DNA of 64,000 bases from Rehaibacterium terrae (GTDB taxonomy: Bacteria; Pseudomonadota; Gammaproteobacteria; Xanthomonadales; Xanthomonadaceae): positions 1-64,000 of the forward strand of contig NZ_JACHHX010000004.1 of assembly GCF_014202935.1 (NCBI RefSeq), written 5' to 3'. The notes below the pieces were generated by a model, which searched no databases, was not told where the DNA came from, and worked only from the letters and a program-made list of their open reading frames with translations. The position numbers and the translations under genes were made by a program. Of this stretch, positions 48,841 through 57,363 are shown one piece after another; within the stretch, counting starts at the first letter, position 1, and each line of letters begins with the position of its first letter.

Positions 48841-49224
48841 TCAGTCTTCCTTGCCCGTCAACGCGCTGCGCACCAGCGCCAACTGCAGCTCGACGCGCTT
48901 GAGCTCGCGCAGGGTGCGATTGGCTTCCAGGTGGCTGCCGAGGAAGCTCTTTATCATCGCGCTGTACTGGAACAGCACCACGGCGAGCACGCCCCATCGC
49001 ACCGCGGCCAGCGCTTCGGCCGCCGTCCACGTCTGCCAGAGCGCGAACGCGAAGCCGATGAAGGCCGCGATGCCGGTCAGGTAAGCCAGCCACACCACCC
49101 ATCCCAGCGAGCCGCGGAACAGGCCGAAGGCCTGCGCGAAATAGCCTGGCTCTGCGTGTCGGGCCAGCAGCTCGCGGTCTTCGGAGGACAACGCCTGTTC
49201 GATCAGTTCGTCAATCTTGCCCAT
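48841..49224 (-). CDS. DUF6768-type membrane protein
   Basis: 127 residues: a cytoplasmic N-terminal motif (MGKIDELIEQALSSEDRELL) then transmembrane segments (WVVWLAYLTGIAAFIGFAFA and RWGVLAVVLFQYSAMIKSFL) and a coiled C-terminus with ELKRVELQLALV. Proteins of this pattern often pair with ECF sigma factors and may act as membrane regulators. Its start overlaps the sigma factor gene by 14 bp, so the two are translationally coupled. No function is established. Confidence 0.75.
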   Translation of the reverse strand: MGKIDELIEQALSSEDRELLARHAEPGYFAQAFGLFRGSLGWVVWLAYLTGIAAFIGFAFALWQTWTAAEALAAVRWGVLAVVLFQYSAMIKSFLGSHLEANRTLRELKRVELQLALVRSALTGKED

Positions 49225-49777
49225 CGTTCGCTCCTTCCAGTTGCGCACGGATCTTGCGCCGTGCGTGCATCAGCCGGGTCTTGACCGTTCCCGGCGGAAC
49301 GTCGAGCGCGATGGCGATCTCCGCCACGCTCAGGTTGTCCAGGTGGAACAGCGCCAGCGCCGCGCGCTGCGAGGCCGGCAGCGACTGCATCGCGGCCAGT
49401 ACCTGGCCCAGCTCGGCGGCGAACTCGCCCGATGCATGCTCCGGCGTCGAGCTCGGCGTGGCCACGGCCAGCGCATCGATCCCCTCTCGCTCGCGCTCGG
49501 CATGGCGGTAGGCGCGCTGGCAGCGGCGCGTCACGATGCGGAACGCCCATGCCGGAAATGCCGCCACATCGTCCAGCCGGCGCAGCCCGCGCAGGATCTC
49601 CATCCATGCTTCCTGCACCCGGTCCCGTGCCTGTTCGCCATCGCCGGTGAGCCGCCAGGCATGCCGCAGCAGCCGCGGATGCCAGCGTGCGACCAGGCGC
49701 TCCCACGCCGCGCGGTCGCCCGCGCGGGCTGCGGCGGCAAGGTACTCGTCGTAGATCCGCCCGCTGTCCCGCCGCAC
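49211..49777 (-). CDS. ECF-type RNA polymerase sigma factor
   Basis: 188 residues with sigma region 2 (LLRHAWRLTGDGEQARDRVQ followed by EAWMEILRGLRRLDD and AFPAWAFRIVTRRCQR) and region 4 (LPASQRAALALFHLDNLSVA then EIAIALDVPPGTVKTRLMHA). The start is GTG 49777 with GGGGA just upstream. There is no zinc anti-sigma factor next to it; the overlapping DUF6768 membrane protein is the obvious candidate partner. Target genes unknown. Confidence 0.93.
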   Translation of the reverse strand: MRRDSGRIYDEYLAAAARAGDRAAWERLVARWHPRLLRHAWRLTGDGEQARDRVQEAWMEILRGLRRLDDVAAFPAWAFRIVTRRCQRAYRHAEREREGIDALAVATPSSTPEHASGEFAAELGQVLAAMQSLPASQRAALALFHLDNLSVAEIAIALDVPPGTVKTRLMHARRKIRAQLEGANDGQD

Positions 49778-49900
49778 GCGCCGTCCCCTGTGATGTGGTT
49801 TCGGGAATAAAGGTGTCGCCAGGCGGGCGGGCGGTTCAATCGGTGCTGGCTGCCCGGCGGCGCCGCGTCGGCAGGCGGGGCGGGGGCGGTGCTGCCTTGC

Positions 49901-50395
49901 TCAGCCGTCGGTCTTCGCGGTCACCGTCGCCACCTCGCCGCCGGTGATCCGCACCAGCTCGCGCGGGTCGAGCGGGAACACCGCGTTCGGTGTGCCGGCG
50001 GCGGCCCACACCCGCTCGAAAGCCAGCAGGTCCGCGTCGATCAGCGTCCGCAACGGGGCCGGATGGCCGAGCGGCGGCACACCGCCGATGGCGAAGCCGG
50101 TCGCCGCGCGGACGAAGTCGGCATCCGCCTTGCCGATGGCGCTGCCGAGTCGTGCGGCGATCAGCCCTTCATCCACCCGGTTCGGCCCGCTGGCGATCAC
50201 CAGCACCGCGCTGCCGTCGCTCGCGCAGCGGAACACCAGCGACTTGGCGATCTGCGCCACCGTGCAGCCGAGCGCGTTGGCCGCATCGACGGCGGTGCGC
50301 GTGGACTGCGGCAGTTCGGTCACCTGCGCCGCGAGGCCGGCGGCTTCCAGTGCGGCCTGCACCTTGCGGGCGGACTTGGGAAGGGTGTCGTTCAT
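49901..50395 (-). CDS. YbaK/EbsC-type aminoacyl-tRNA deacylase-like protein
   Basis: 164 residues of the YbaK/ProX fold: SARKVQAALEAAGLAAQVTE at the N-terminus, QIAKSLVFRCASDGSAVLVI, GFAIGGVPPLGHPAPLRTLI and the GTPNAVFPLDP ending. The GGVPP-x-GH motif is the family hallmark; members hydrolyse mischarged tRNA or are ProX-like domains. Start chosen at ATG 50395 after GACGGGAGCACGACG. Confidence 0.9.
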   Translation of the reverse strand: MNDTLPKSARKVQAALEAAGLAAQVTELPQSTRTAVDAANALGCTVAQIAKSLVFRCASDGSAVLVIASGPNRVDEGLIAARLGSAIGKADADFVRAATGFAIGGVPPLGHPAPLRTLIDADLLAFERVWAAAGTPNAVFPLDPRELVRITGGEVATVTAKTDG

Positions 50396-50752
50396 CGTCG
50401 TGCTCCCGTCGTCCCTGGTTCGGCGCCGAATCCGGCCCGTGCGACGGCCCGCGATGCGCACGCCCGGATGGTCCCCGCGCGGCGGCCGGTGAGGCCGGCG
50501 CCATGCTGCATGCTGCCACGCCGGCAGGCCGACGAGCGCCCCGGGCAGGTATTCCGGGGCGCGATGCTCGTCCGAGGGTGAACATGCCGGAGCCGTCCGG
50601 GCTCATCTGCCGTTCGGGTCACCCCGCCCGCTCCGGGCTAATGCGTCGTCGGAAGGGCATTCGCTAGGCAGCATCGGGGGCTGTGGCTATGCTTGCCGGG
50701 CAGCCGTACCGTTACGCATGGATCGATCCAGCCTCGAGGGGAGCCCAGCGTC
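50396..50752. other. Divergent spacer with a long stem-loop
   Basis: No gene. The main feature is a stem-loop at 50531-50572: inner arms GCGCCCCGG/CCGGGGCGC around GCAGGTATT, with outer arms GACGAGC/GCTCGTC separated by a small bulge. It could serve either the ybaK-type or the acyl-CoA reductase transcript. No T tract. A GAGGGGAG ribosome binding site ends the region before ATG 50753. Confidence 0.55.
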
Positions 50753-52741
50753 ATGACCTACTTCGTCACCGGTGCCACCGGTTTCATCGGCCGTCATCTC
50801 GTCAGCAATCTGCTGAAGCGCAGCGGCACCGTGCATGTGCTGGTCCGCAAGGGGGCGCAGAAGAAGTTCGACGCGGTCGCAGAAAGGATGGGCTGGGACC
50901 GCAAACGCATCCGCGTCGTGGCCGGTGACCTGGCCAAGCCGCGGCTCGGGCTGACGGCAGCGCAGGTCAAGGCGCTGCGGGGCAAGGTCCGGCACTTCTT
51001 CCATCTGGCGGCTGTCTACGACCTCACCGCCGATGCCGAGGCGCAGCGGGTCGCCAACATCGACGGCACCCGGCACGCTCTGGAGCTGGCCGGGGCCATC
51101 CATGCCGGCTGCTTCCACCACACCAGCTCGATCGCCGCCGCCGGTCTGTACCCGGGGGTGTTCCGCGAGGACATGTTCGAGGAGGCCGAGGAGCTGGATG
51201 ATCCGTACCTGCGTACCAAGCACGAATCGGAAGGCCTGGTCCGCAAGGAATGCCCGGTGCCGTTCCGCATCTACCGGCCGGGGATCGTGGTCGGCCATTC
51301 GCGCACCGGCGAGATCGACAAGATCGACGGGCCGTATTACTTCTTCACCCTGATCAAGAAGATGCGTGAGCTGCTGCCGCAGTGGGTGCCGACGCTGGGC
51401 ATCGAGGGCGGGCGCATCAACGTGGTGCCGGTGGACTACGTCGCCGATGCGATGGATCACATCGCCCACAAAAAGGGACTGGACGGCGGCTGCTTCCACC
51501 TGGTCGACCCCGAGCCGATGCGGGTGGGCGAGCTGCTCAACGTGTTCTGTCGCGCCGCCCACGCACCGGAGATGACCATGCGGCTGGACGCGCGCATGTT
51601 CGCCTTCGTGCCGGCCGCGGCGCGCGCGGCGATCGGCAGCCTGCCACCGGTGCGGCGCTTCGTCGGCATGATGCTGCGCGACCTGAAGATTCCGCGCGAG
51701 GCGCTGAAGTTCATCACCTATCCCACCCGCTTCGACAACCGCGAGACCGAACGCGCGTTGAAGGGTTCGAAGATCGTCCTGCCGAAGCTGGAGGATTATG
51801 CTTGGCGGCTGTGGGACTACTGGGAGCGCCACCTCGATCCCGACCTGTTCGTCGACCGCTCGCTGCGCGGTCGCGTCGAGGGCAAAGTGGTGCTGGTCAC
51901 CGGCGGCTCGTCGGGCATCGGCAAGGCGACGGCCGAGAAGATCGCGGCGGCCGGCGCGAAGACGATCATCGTGGCGCGCGGCGAGGAGGAGCTGCTCCGG
52001 ACCCGCGACGAGATCGTCGCCGCCGGTGGCCAGTGCTGGGCCTACACGGCGGACCTGTCCGACATGGCCGACTGCGACCGGCTGGTGGCGACCGTGCTCG
52101 CCGAGCACGGGACGGTCGACATTCTGGTCAACAACGCCGGCCGCTCGATCCGGCGGTCGATCGAGCTGAGCTTCGACCGTTTCCACGACTTCGAGCGCAC
52201 GATGCAGCTCAATTACTTCGGCTCGCTGCGGCTGATCATGGGTTTCCTGCCGAAGATGATCGAGCAGCGTCGTGGCCAGATCGTCAACATCAGCTCGATC
52301 GGCGTGCTGGCCAGCTCGCCGCGCTTCTCCGCCTATGTCGCGTCGAAGGCGGCGCTGGATGCCTTCAGCCGCTGCGCGCAGGGTGAGCTGTCGAGCAAGA
52401 ACATCCATTTCACCACCATCAACATGCCGCTGGTGCGCACGCCGATGATCGCGCCGACCAAGGTCTACGAGAGCGTGCCGACGTTGTCGCCGGAAGAGGC
52501 GGCCGATCTGGTGGTCAAGGCCATCATCGAGCGCCCGAGCCGGATCGCGACGCGGCTCGGCACCTTCGCGGCGGTGCTCAACGCGGTGGCGCCGAAGGCC
52601 TACGAGGTGATCATGAACACCGCCTTCGAGCTGTTCCCCGACTCGGCGGCGGCCAAGGGCATCAAGGGCGCCCGCGAGGGCGAGCGGCCGACCAACGAGC
52701 AGATCGCCTTCGCCGCGCTGATGCGCGGCGTGCACTGGTGA
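50753..52741 (+). CDS. Two-domain fatty acyl-CoA reductase (alcohol-forming type)
   Basis: 662 residues with an N-terminal extended SDR domain (YFVTGATGFIGRHLVSNLLK; YLRTKHESEGLV holds the Tyr-x-x-x-Lys) and a C-terminal classical SDR domain (LVTGGSSGIGKATAEKI near residue 382, LVNNAGRSIRRS, YVASKAALDAFSRC near residue 527). Length, domain order and many segments (GPYYFF, LPQWVPTLGIEGGR, FDRFHDFERTMQLNYFGS) match, from memory, the Marinobacter long-chain acyl-CoA reductase that converts acyl-CoA to fatty alcohol. A storage-lipid role is therefore likely, but no wax ester synthase is in the window. Upstream SD GAGGGGAG. Confidence 0.85.
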   Translation: MTYFVTGATGFIGRHLVSNLLKRSGTVHVLVRKGAQKKFDAVAERMGWDRKRIRVVAGDLAKPRLGLTAAQVKALRGKVRHFFHLAAVYDLTADAEAQRVANIDGTRHALELAGAIHAGCFHHTSSIAAAGLYPGVFREDMFEEAEELDDPYLRTKHESEGLVRKECPVPFRIYRPGIVVGHSRTGEIDKIDGPYYFFTLIKKMRELLPQWVPTLGIEGGRINVVPVDYVADAMDHIAHKKGLDGGCFHLVDPEPMRVGELLNVFCRAAHAPEMTMRLDARMFAFVPAAARAAIGSLPPVRRFVGMMLRDLKIPREALKFITYPTRFDNRETERALKGSKIVLPKLEDYAWRLWDYWERHLDPDLFVDRSLRGRVEGKVVLVTGGSSGIGKATAEKIAAAGAKTIIVARGEEELLRTRDEIVAAGGQCWAYTADLSDMADCDRLVATVLAEHGTVDILVNNAGRSIRRSIELSFDRFHDFERTMQLNYFGSLRLIMGFLPKMIEQRRGQIVNISSIGVLASSPRFSAYVASKAALDAFSRCAQGELSSKNIHFTTINMPLVRTPMIAPTKVYESVPTLSPEEAADLVVKAIIERPSRIATRLGTFAAVLNAVAPKAYEVIMNTAFELFPDSAAAKGIKGAREGERPTNEQIAFAALMRGVHW

Positions 52742-52786
52742 CGGTGGAGGCCGTCCCCCAGCCGGTCATCAGCCCGCAACCCGCAC

Positions 52787-53749
52787 CTACCGGCATTGCC
52801 GCCACCGCACCGGCGCGTCGTCGCCGGGCGGCGGTTCGATCTGCAGGCGGGTGAAGCGCAGTTCCTCGTACTGGACGAGGATGCGACAGGACTCTTCCAC
52901 CGGGTCCGCCGCCCTGCCATCGCGCGTATCGCGCAGGGCGATGACCAGGGTCGACCGGGTCGACCAGCTTGCGCTGTCGATGTTGGGAAGCTTGCCGACC
53001 AGTTGGGCGGCGGCGACGCGGCGTTCGGCAAACTCGGCCTCGCTCAGCTTCGGCAGCGGCGGCAACTCGGCGGCGGAACTGCCCGGCCGGACAGGCGGCG
53101 CCTGCTGCAGCGGGCGATCGGATACGATGCTGGCGGCCGCCAGCGGTGGCTTGCTCTCGGGCTCCATCAGCGTGAAGACCGTCAGCGCCAGCGCGACGCT
53201 GCCCAGGGCGCCGAGCGCGAGGCGGCGGTTGCTGCCGCTTTCGGCTTGCTTGTGAACGCCGCGGCGCAGTTCCTGCGGGAGCAGCGGCGCGACGCGTTGC
53301 CACAGTGTCTCGCCGTCGATCAGTTCGATCCGGTGCGCGGTGGCGACTTCGCGGGCGAAGCCTTCGACCTGGCCGAGCGTCACCAGCACGCCACCCATGG
53401 CGCCCTGCATGCGGATCGCGGTGGCGAACTCGCGCACGGCCTGCTCGCCGAGCCGGTAGGCGCGGCCCTGCTTGCAGGCCAGCAGGTAGCGCTGGCCGTC
53501 GCGTCCCAGCACGAAGTCGAAGCCGCTGTCGCCAGGCTGGCGCTCCACGTCCTGCTCGACGTAGCCCTGCCGGCGCAACGCCTCCAGTACCAAATGCGCG
53601 AATTCGCGCCACTTCATCGCGGCGAGCACATCGACGCCGGCATGGGATTCGGCCTGCCTGCGGCCGCGGACGCCGAACAGCAGGTAGATGACGACACCCG
53701 AGGCCAGACCGACGAAGACGGCCGCGAGCGCGGGGGACAGCGAAAGCAC
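52787..53749 (-). CDS. Membrane-anchored restriction-endonuclease-like (Mrr-type) protein
   Basis: 320 residues. N-terminal transmembrane segment (PALAAVFVGLASGVVIYLLF) followed by a nuclease-fold domain: FAHLVLEALRRQGYVEQDVE, DSGFDFVLGRDGQRYLLACK and Q, the Asp...Gln-x-Lys pattern of Mrr-like endonucleases (here Cys-Lys-Gln). A second hydrophobic segment (LALGALGSVALALTVFTLM) separates a C-terminal domain with no recognised family. Membrane-tethered nuclease-fold proteins of this kind have unknown roles. It converges on the acyl-CoA reductase gene. Confidence 0.75.
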   Translation of the reverse strand: MLSLSPALAAVFVGLASGVVIYLLFGVRGRRQAESHAGVDVLAAMKWREFAHLVLEALRRQGYVEQDVERQPGDSGFDFVLGRDGQRYLLACKQGRAYRLGEQAVREFATAIRMQGAMGGVLVTLGQVEGFAREVATAHRIELIDGETLWQRVAPLLPQELRRGVHKQAESGSNRRLALGALGSVALALTVFTLMEPESKPPLAAASIVSDRPLQQAPPVRPGSSAAELPPLPKLSEAEFAERRVAAAQLVGKLPNIDSASWSTRSTLVIALRDTRDGRAADPVEESCRILVQYEELRFTRLQIEPPPGDDAPVRWRQCR

Positions 53750-54016
53750 GTGGTTCCTCCGTGACGGGCATGACGGCAGCCGCGGGCTGCTCTGCGGCGC
53801 CGGACACTGTCTACAACGTAACGCTGCGCAGGTTCAGGCCGCGACGGCGTCTACGCGGATCCGTCCGGCCGTCTCGTGGTCGTGTCGCCGGACTTCCGCC
53901 CGGTCCGGTGTGCCATTGCGGGCGTGGCGAAGGAAATGGCCCGCCAGCCGGAAGCCGCAGGGGGAGGGAGCCGACGGACTTCCAGGGTGGCTGGCGGGCG
54001 CAAACCGGGTGAAGGG

Positions 54017-54628
54017 TCAGCGGGACTCGCCGGGAGCGACCGGCGTGGGGGCCTTGGGCAGGGCGGCCTTGCGTCGGGCGGGCTTCTTCGCGGCGGCCCG
54101 CTTGCGGGCGGCGGGCTTGTCGGCCGGCGCCTTCGCCTTCTTCGCGGCGGACCCGGCCGGGCGCGACCGGCTGGCGCCGTCGCTGCCGGAGAGCTTGCGC
54201 AATTCGGCGTTGAGCTGGTCGACGCGCTCGATCAGGGCCTTGATCTCGTCGCGGCTGGGCACGCCCAGGCGGGTCAGGGCGCGCTGCACGCGCTGCTCGA
54301 AGACCTTTTCCAGACGGTCCCAGGTGTCGGCGGCACGCTCGCGGGCCTGGCCGACGCGCTCTTCGACCGCATCGCGCACCGCATCGACCTTGCCGGCGGT
54401 GAGGTGGCGGGTGGTCTTTTCGAGATTCATGCCTTCCTTGACCAAAGCCTCGAACAGTCGGGTGCCTTCTTCCTGGGCGCGGGAGAAGGCGCCGACGCCG
54501 GCCAGCCAGATCTGCTGGGCGGAGTCGACGATCGAGCGCGACACCTGCTCGGCCTTGGCTTGCAGGCCCGCTTCCTTGTTGCCGGTGGCGGCGCGCTTGG
54601 CGCGGGCGGAGGACTTCAGCTTGGCCAT
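54017..54628 (-). CDS. PhaF-like phasin
   Basis: 203 residues. The N-terminal phasin domain (SIVDSAQQIWLAGVGAFSRA, LFEALVKEGMNLE, AVRDAVEERVGQARERAADT) matches granule-associated proteins, and the C-terminal half is a histone-H1-like Lys/Ala/Pro-rich tail (AAKKAKAPADKPAARKRAAA) as in PhaF, which binds both PHA granules and DNA. It starts the storage-related group here; no phaC synthase is in the window. Confidence 0.85.
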   Translation of the reverse strand: MAKLKSSARAKRAATGNKEAGLQAKAEQVSRSIVDSAQQIWLAGVGAFSRAQEEGTRLFEALVKEGMNLEKTTRHLTAGKVDAVRDAVEERVGQARERAADTWDRLEKVFEQRVQRALTRLGVPSRDEIKALIERVDQLNAELRKLSGSDGASRSRPAGSAAKKAKAPADKPAARKRAAAKKPARRKAALPKAPTPVAPGESR

Positions 54629-54767
54629 GGAAACCTCACGATCATGGGGCGGACGCGGTCCGGGACGGCTGCAGTTTCCACGCCCGGACTAGAGCAATCA
54701 CACCATGCGGGGGAAGGGTGCGGGGCGGTGTGCGGCGCGCGCCGGCGCAGTCGTTCTCGCCGGTGTG

Positions 54768-56009
54768 TCAGCGGCGGCGGGCGCGGCGCCGGCTGAGCAG
54801 TGCATCGACGTCGTCGAGCGCACGACGCAAGCGGGCGGTGGTTTCCGTCGAGCGCGGGGCGTCGCCCAGACCGTCGAGCAGGGAGCGCTCGGGGTTGGCC
54901 AGCACCTCCTCGCGCAGGCGCAGGCGGTGGCGGGCCAGCAGGGGCGCGAGTTCGTCGCGGCGCTTGGCGAGGTCACGCAGGGTGGTGCGGTAGGCGTGCT
55001 CGCAGACGCGGCGGCGCGAGGAGAAGCTGAACACGTTGGTGAAGAACATCTCCTCGTCGGCCGGGTTTGGCTCGAACACGATCTGGTCGACGTCGGGGTA
55101 TTTCTCGGCGTATTTCGCCAGGCCGACCTCGACGCGCGACTGCAGCAGGGTGCGGAAGGTCTGCGACAGCACCATCGGCAGGCCGCCTTCGGAGAGCTTG
55201 TCCTGTTCCTCGTGCGGCCGGGTGCCGCCGACGCTGGCGTCGAACGGCACCAGCGGATTGATGCCGAGCAGCAGGTCGATGCCGTGGTCGAGCGCCACCG
55301 AGGCGTGCATGGTCCGGCGCAGGGCGCCATCGACGAAATGGCGGCCGCGGATCTCCACCGGCGGGTAGAGGCCGGGCAGGGCGGAGCTGGCCTGGATCGC
55401 CTGCGAGATCGGCACGTCGTCCCAGCCCGCGTCGCCGAAACGGACGGCGCTGCCGGTATCCAGGTCCACCGCGATCACGAACAGCGGCCGCGCCAGCTCG
55501 CGGAAATCGTTGCTGCGGCCGCGACTGGTGAAGATCCGGCGGAGGAATTCCTCCACCCCCGAGTTGTCGAACAGTCCGGTCGGCAGGATGCCGCCGAAAT
55601 GGTTGATCGCGGCCGACAGCCGCGCCTCGCCGGGGCGGCGCAGGGCGGCGCCGGCCCATTCCAGCAGCAGGCGCGGCACGCCGGCCGCGCGGCGCAGGTA
55701 TTCGAACACCGCCGGGCGCAGGAAACTGGCCGGGTTGAACACCACCTCGTCGTCGGCGTCGCCGGTGATGAAGATCCGGCACATTTCCGCGGTGCTCATC
55801 CGGTTGGCCAGCCCGGCGGCCAGGAAGGCGCCGGAACTGACGCCGACGTAGACCTCCAGCCGGGTCAGGTCCAGGCCCTCGATGGCTTCGTCGAGGGCGC
55901 GCAGCGCGCCGAGTTCGTACATGCCCCCGATCGGGCCGCCGCCGGCGATGGCCAGGCCGATCCTGGCGCCGCTGTCACGGCGCTTGCGGGCGGGTTGGAG
56001 TACGAGCAT
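54768..56009 (-). CDS. Patatin-like phospholipase domain protein
   Basis: 413 residues. Oxyanion loop AIAGGGPIGGMYELGAL, nucleophile GVSSGAFLAAG (Gly-x-Ser-x-Gly) and the catalytic Asp in FVDGALRR are all present. The C-terminal portion (KYAEKYPDVDQIVFEPNPAD and FSFSSRRRVCEHAYRTTLRD) is typical of a patatin subgroup. Its position beside a phasin suggests action on storage lipids or granules, but that is inference. ATG 56009 is used. Confidence 0.92.
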   Translation of the reverse strand: MLVLQPARKRRDSGARIGLAIAGGGPIGGMYELGALRALDEAIEGLDLTRLEVYVGVSSGAFLAAGLANRMSTAEMCRIFITGDADDEVVFNPASFLRPAVFEYLRRAAGVPRLLLEWAGAALRRPGEARLSAAINHFGGILPTGLFDNSGVEEFLRRIFTSRGRSNDFRELARPLFVIAVDLDTGSAVRFGDAGWDDVPISQAIQASSALPGLYPPVEIRGRHFVDGALRRTMHASVALDHGIDLLLGINPLVPFDASVGGTRPHEEQDKLSEGGLPMVLSQTFRTLLQSRVEVGLAKYAEKYPDVDQIVFEPNPADEEMFFTNVFSFSSRRRVCEHAYRTTLRDLAKRRDELAPLLARHRLRLREEVLANPERSLLDGLGDAPRSTETTARLRRALDDVDALLSRRRARRR

Positions 56010-56155
56010 GGGCGGAGATACCTGGGGAGCGTGCCCGGATTGTGTGGGTGGCGACGGCGGCGGACAAGGGCGCAGCGCACATCCCGCGCCGGCTTGGCAG
56101 CGCCGGCGGTTCGTTGGACCATGCGCGACCGTGCGGCGGAGGATGCCGCGCGCCG

Positions 56156-56911
56156 ATGCCGATCGAGATGCCGACAGACAGGAGCCGCACCTTGGCGGAA
56201 ACAGCTGTAGAACGCGCACGCTGGCGGGTCGGGCGGCGTCTGGCCTGGCACCAGGCGCTGCACGATCCGCAGCGCGAGCCGCGCAACCGCTCGCCCTGGC
56301 TGCCGCCACTGCGGCGTTGGCAGGCGGCACGGCTGGCGACTGGTTTTGCCGATCTGCTGGCTGCACCACGCACCCGGCCGGCGGCCGAGTTCTTTCTCAG
56401 CGACCTCTACGGCGACCACGACTTCAGCGGCCGCGACCGCGACGTGGCGCGGGTGGTGCCGCTGATGCTGCGGCTGTTGCCGCCGGCCCTGCTCGAGGCC
56501 TTGGCCGACGCGATCGCGCTGGGTGCGCTCAGCCATGCCTTCGACCTGCGCATGGCCGAAGCGCTGGAAGCCGAGGGCGGTGGCACGCTCGAGATCGATC
56601 AGGTCCGTTACGCCCGCGCCTATCGACAGGTCGGGTGCCCGCGCCTGCGCCGGCACCAGATCGCGCTGATCGTGCGGGTCGGGCGGACGCTCGACCGCGC
56701 CGTGCACAAGCAGGGCGTGGAGCGGCTGCTGAAGCTGTCGCGTCTGCCGGCGCGGGCGGCCGGGCTGGGCGAGCTGCAGGGCTTCCTGGAGCGCGGCTTC
56801 GCCGCCTTCCGCCGGCTCGATGGCGCCGAAGACTTTCTGCAGGTCATCGCCGGGCGCGAGTACGAAGTCAGTCGCCGCCTGTTCGCCGGCCACCCGCGGC
56901 CGTTCGGATGA
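56156..56911 (+). CDS. Conserved protein with FFLSDLYGDHDFSGRD motif
   Basis: 251 residues. AAEFFLSDLYGDHDFSGRDR and DVARVVPLMLRLLPPALLEA are a conserved block I have seen in uncharacterised proteobacterial proteins; the remainder is helical (LIVRVGRTLDRAVHKQGVER). I cannot assign a reaction. It diverges from the patatin gene. The ATG at 56156 has GGAGG about 14 bp upstream; an in-frame ATG at 56168 is possible. Confidence 0.65.
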   Translation: MPIEMPTDRSRTLAETAVERARWRVGRRLAWHQALHDPQREPRNRSPWLPPLRRWQAARLATGFADLLAAPRTRPAAEFFLSDLYGDHDFSGRDRDVARVVPLMLRLLPPALLEALADAIALGALSHAFDLRMAEALEAEGGGTLEIDQVRYARAYRQVGCPRLRRHQIALIVRVGRTLDRAVHKQGVERLLKLSRLPARAAGLGELQGFLERGFAAFRRLDGAEDFLQVIAGREYEVSRRLFAGHPRPFG

Positions 56912-56973
56912 GCGTCAGGGCGGGCCGCCATCGCGTCCGGCGCCTGCGGCGCGAATGGACGACTCGCTCCGAT

Positions 56974-57001
56974 GCCCCTTTCCGGGTCCCGGGTCCCGGC
57001 C
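56974..57001. repeat. 7-bp-period repeat between convergent genes
   Basis: GCCCCTTTCCGGGTCCCGGG followed by TCCCGGC shows 7-base periodicity. It lies between the 3' ends of two convergent genes (56911 and 57004). Confidence 0.6.
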
Positions 57002-57003
57002 GG

Positions 57004-57279
57004 TCAGGCGAACTCCTCGTCGAGGTAGCGATGGATCTCGGCTTCGATCGGTCCCTTGAGCATGCCGAGGAACAGCCCGAGCCGGGCGTAGACGTGGATC
57101 TCGTCCTTCTCCAGCGCGATGTGGCCGTCGACGCCGGCACGGGAGAAGTCGAGCACCGAGCCGTTCCAGCCGTACTCGACGTCGAACTTCTCGGCGATGT
57201 GCTTGGCGATGCGCTCGACCGCGGCGCGCGCTTCCTTCTGGCTGCGTGAGTGGCGGCGGCGGATATCGATGCTGGACAT
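57004..57279 (-). CDS. Polyhydroxyalkanoic acid system family protein
   Basis: 91 residues: MSSIDIRRRHSRSQKEARAA, VERIAKHIAEKFDVEYGWNG, VDGHIALEKDEIHVYARLG and FLGMLKGPIEAEIHRYLDEE. This pattern matches the small PHA_gran_rgn family found near phasin genes. An excellent GGAGGAGAG site precedes ATG 57279. With the phasin it supports a storage-granule role for this neighbourhood. Confidence 0.9.
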   Translation of the reverse strand: MSSIDIRRRHSRSQKEARAAVERIAKHIAEKFDVEYGWNGSVLDFSRAGVDGHIALEKDEIHVYARLGLFLGMLKGPIEAEIHRYLDEEFA

Positions 57280-57363
57280 GACGGCTCTCCTCCGGAGCGG
57301 CATTCTGCGGCGTAAGCGGGATGCCGCCAAGGCTTTCCGGGCGCATGTTATCGTTCCGCCCGC

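Noticed and set aside
49778-49900. Autoregulated ECF promoter (GAACC on the minus strand)
   Set aside because: Spacing to a CGAC-type -10 is too short and the match is weak.
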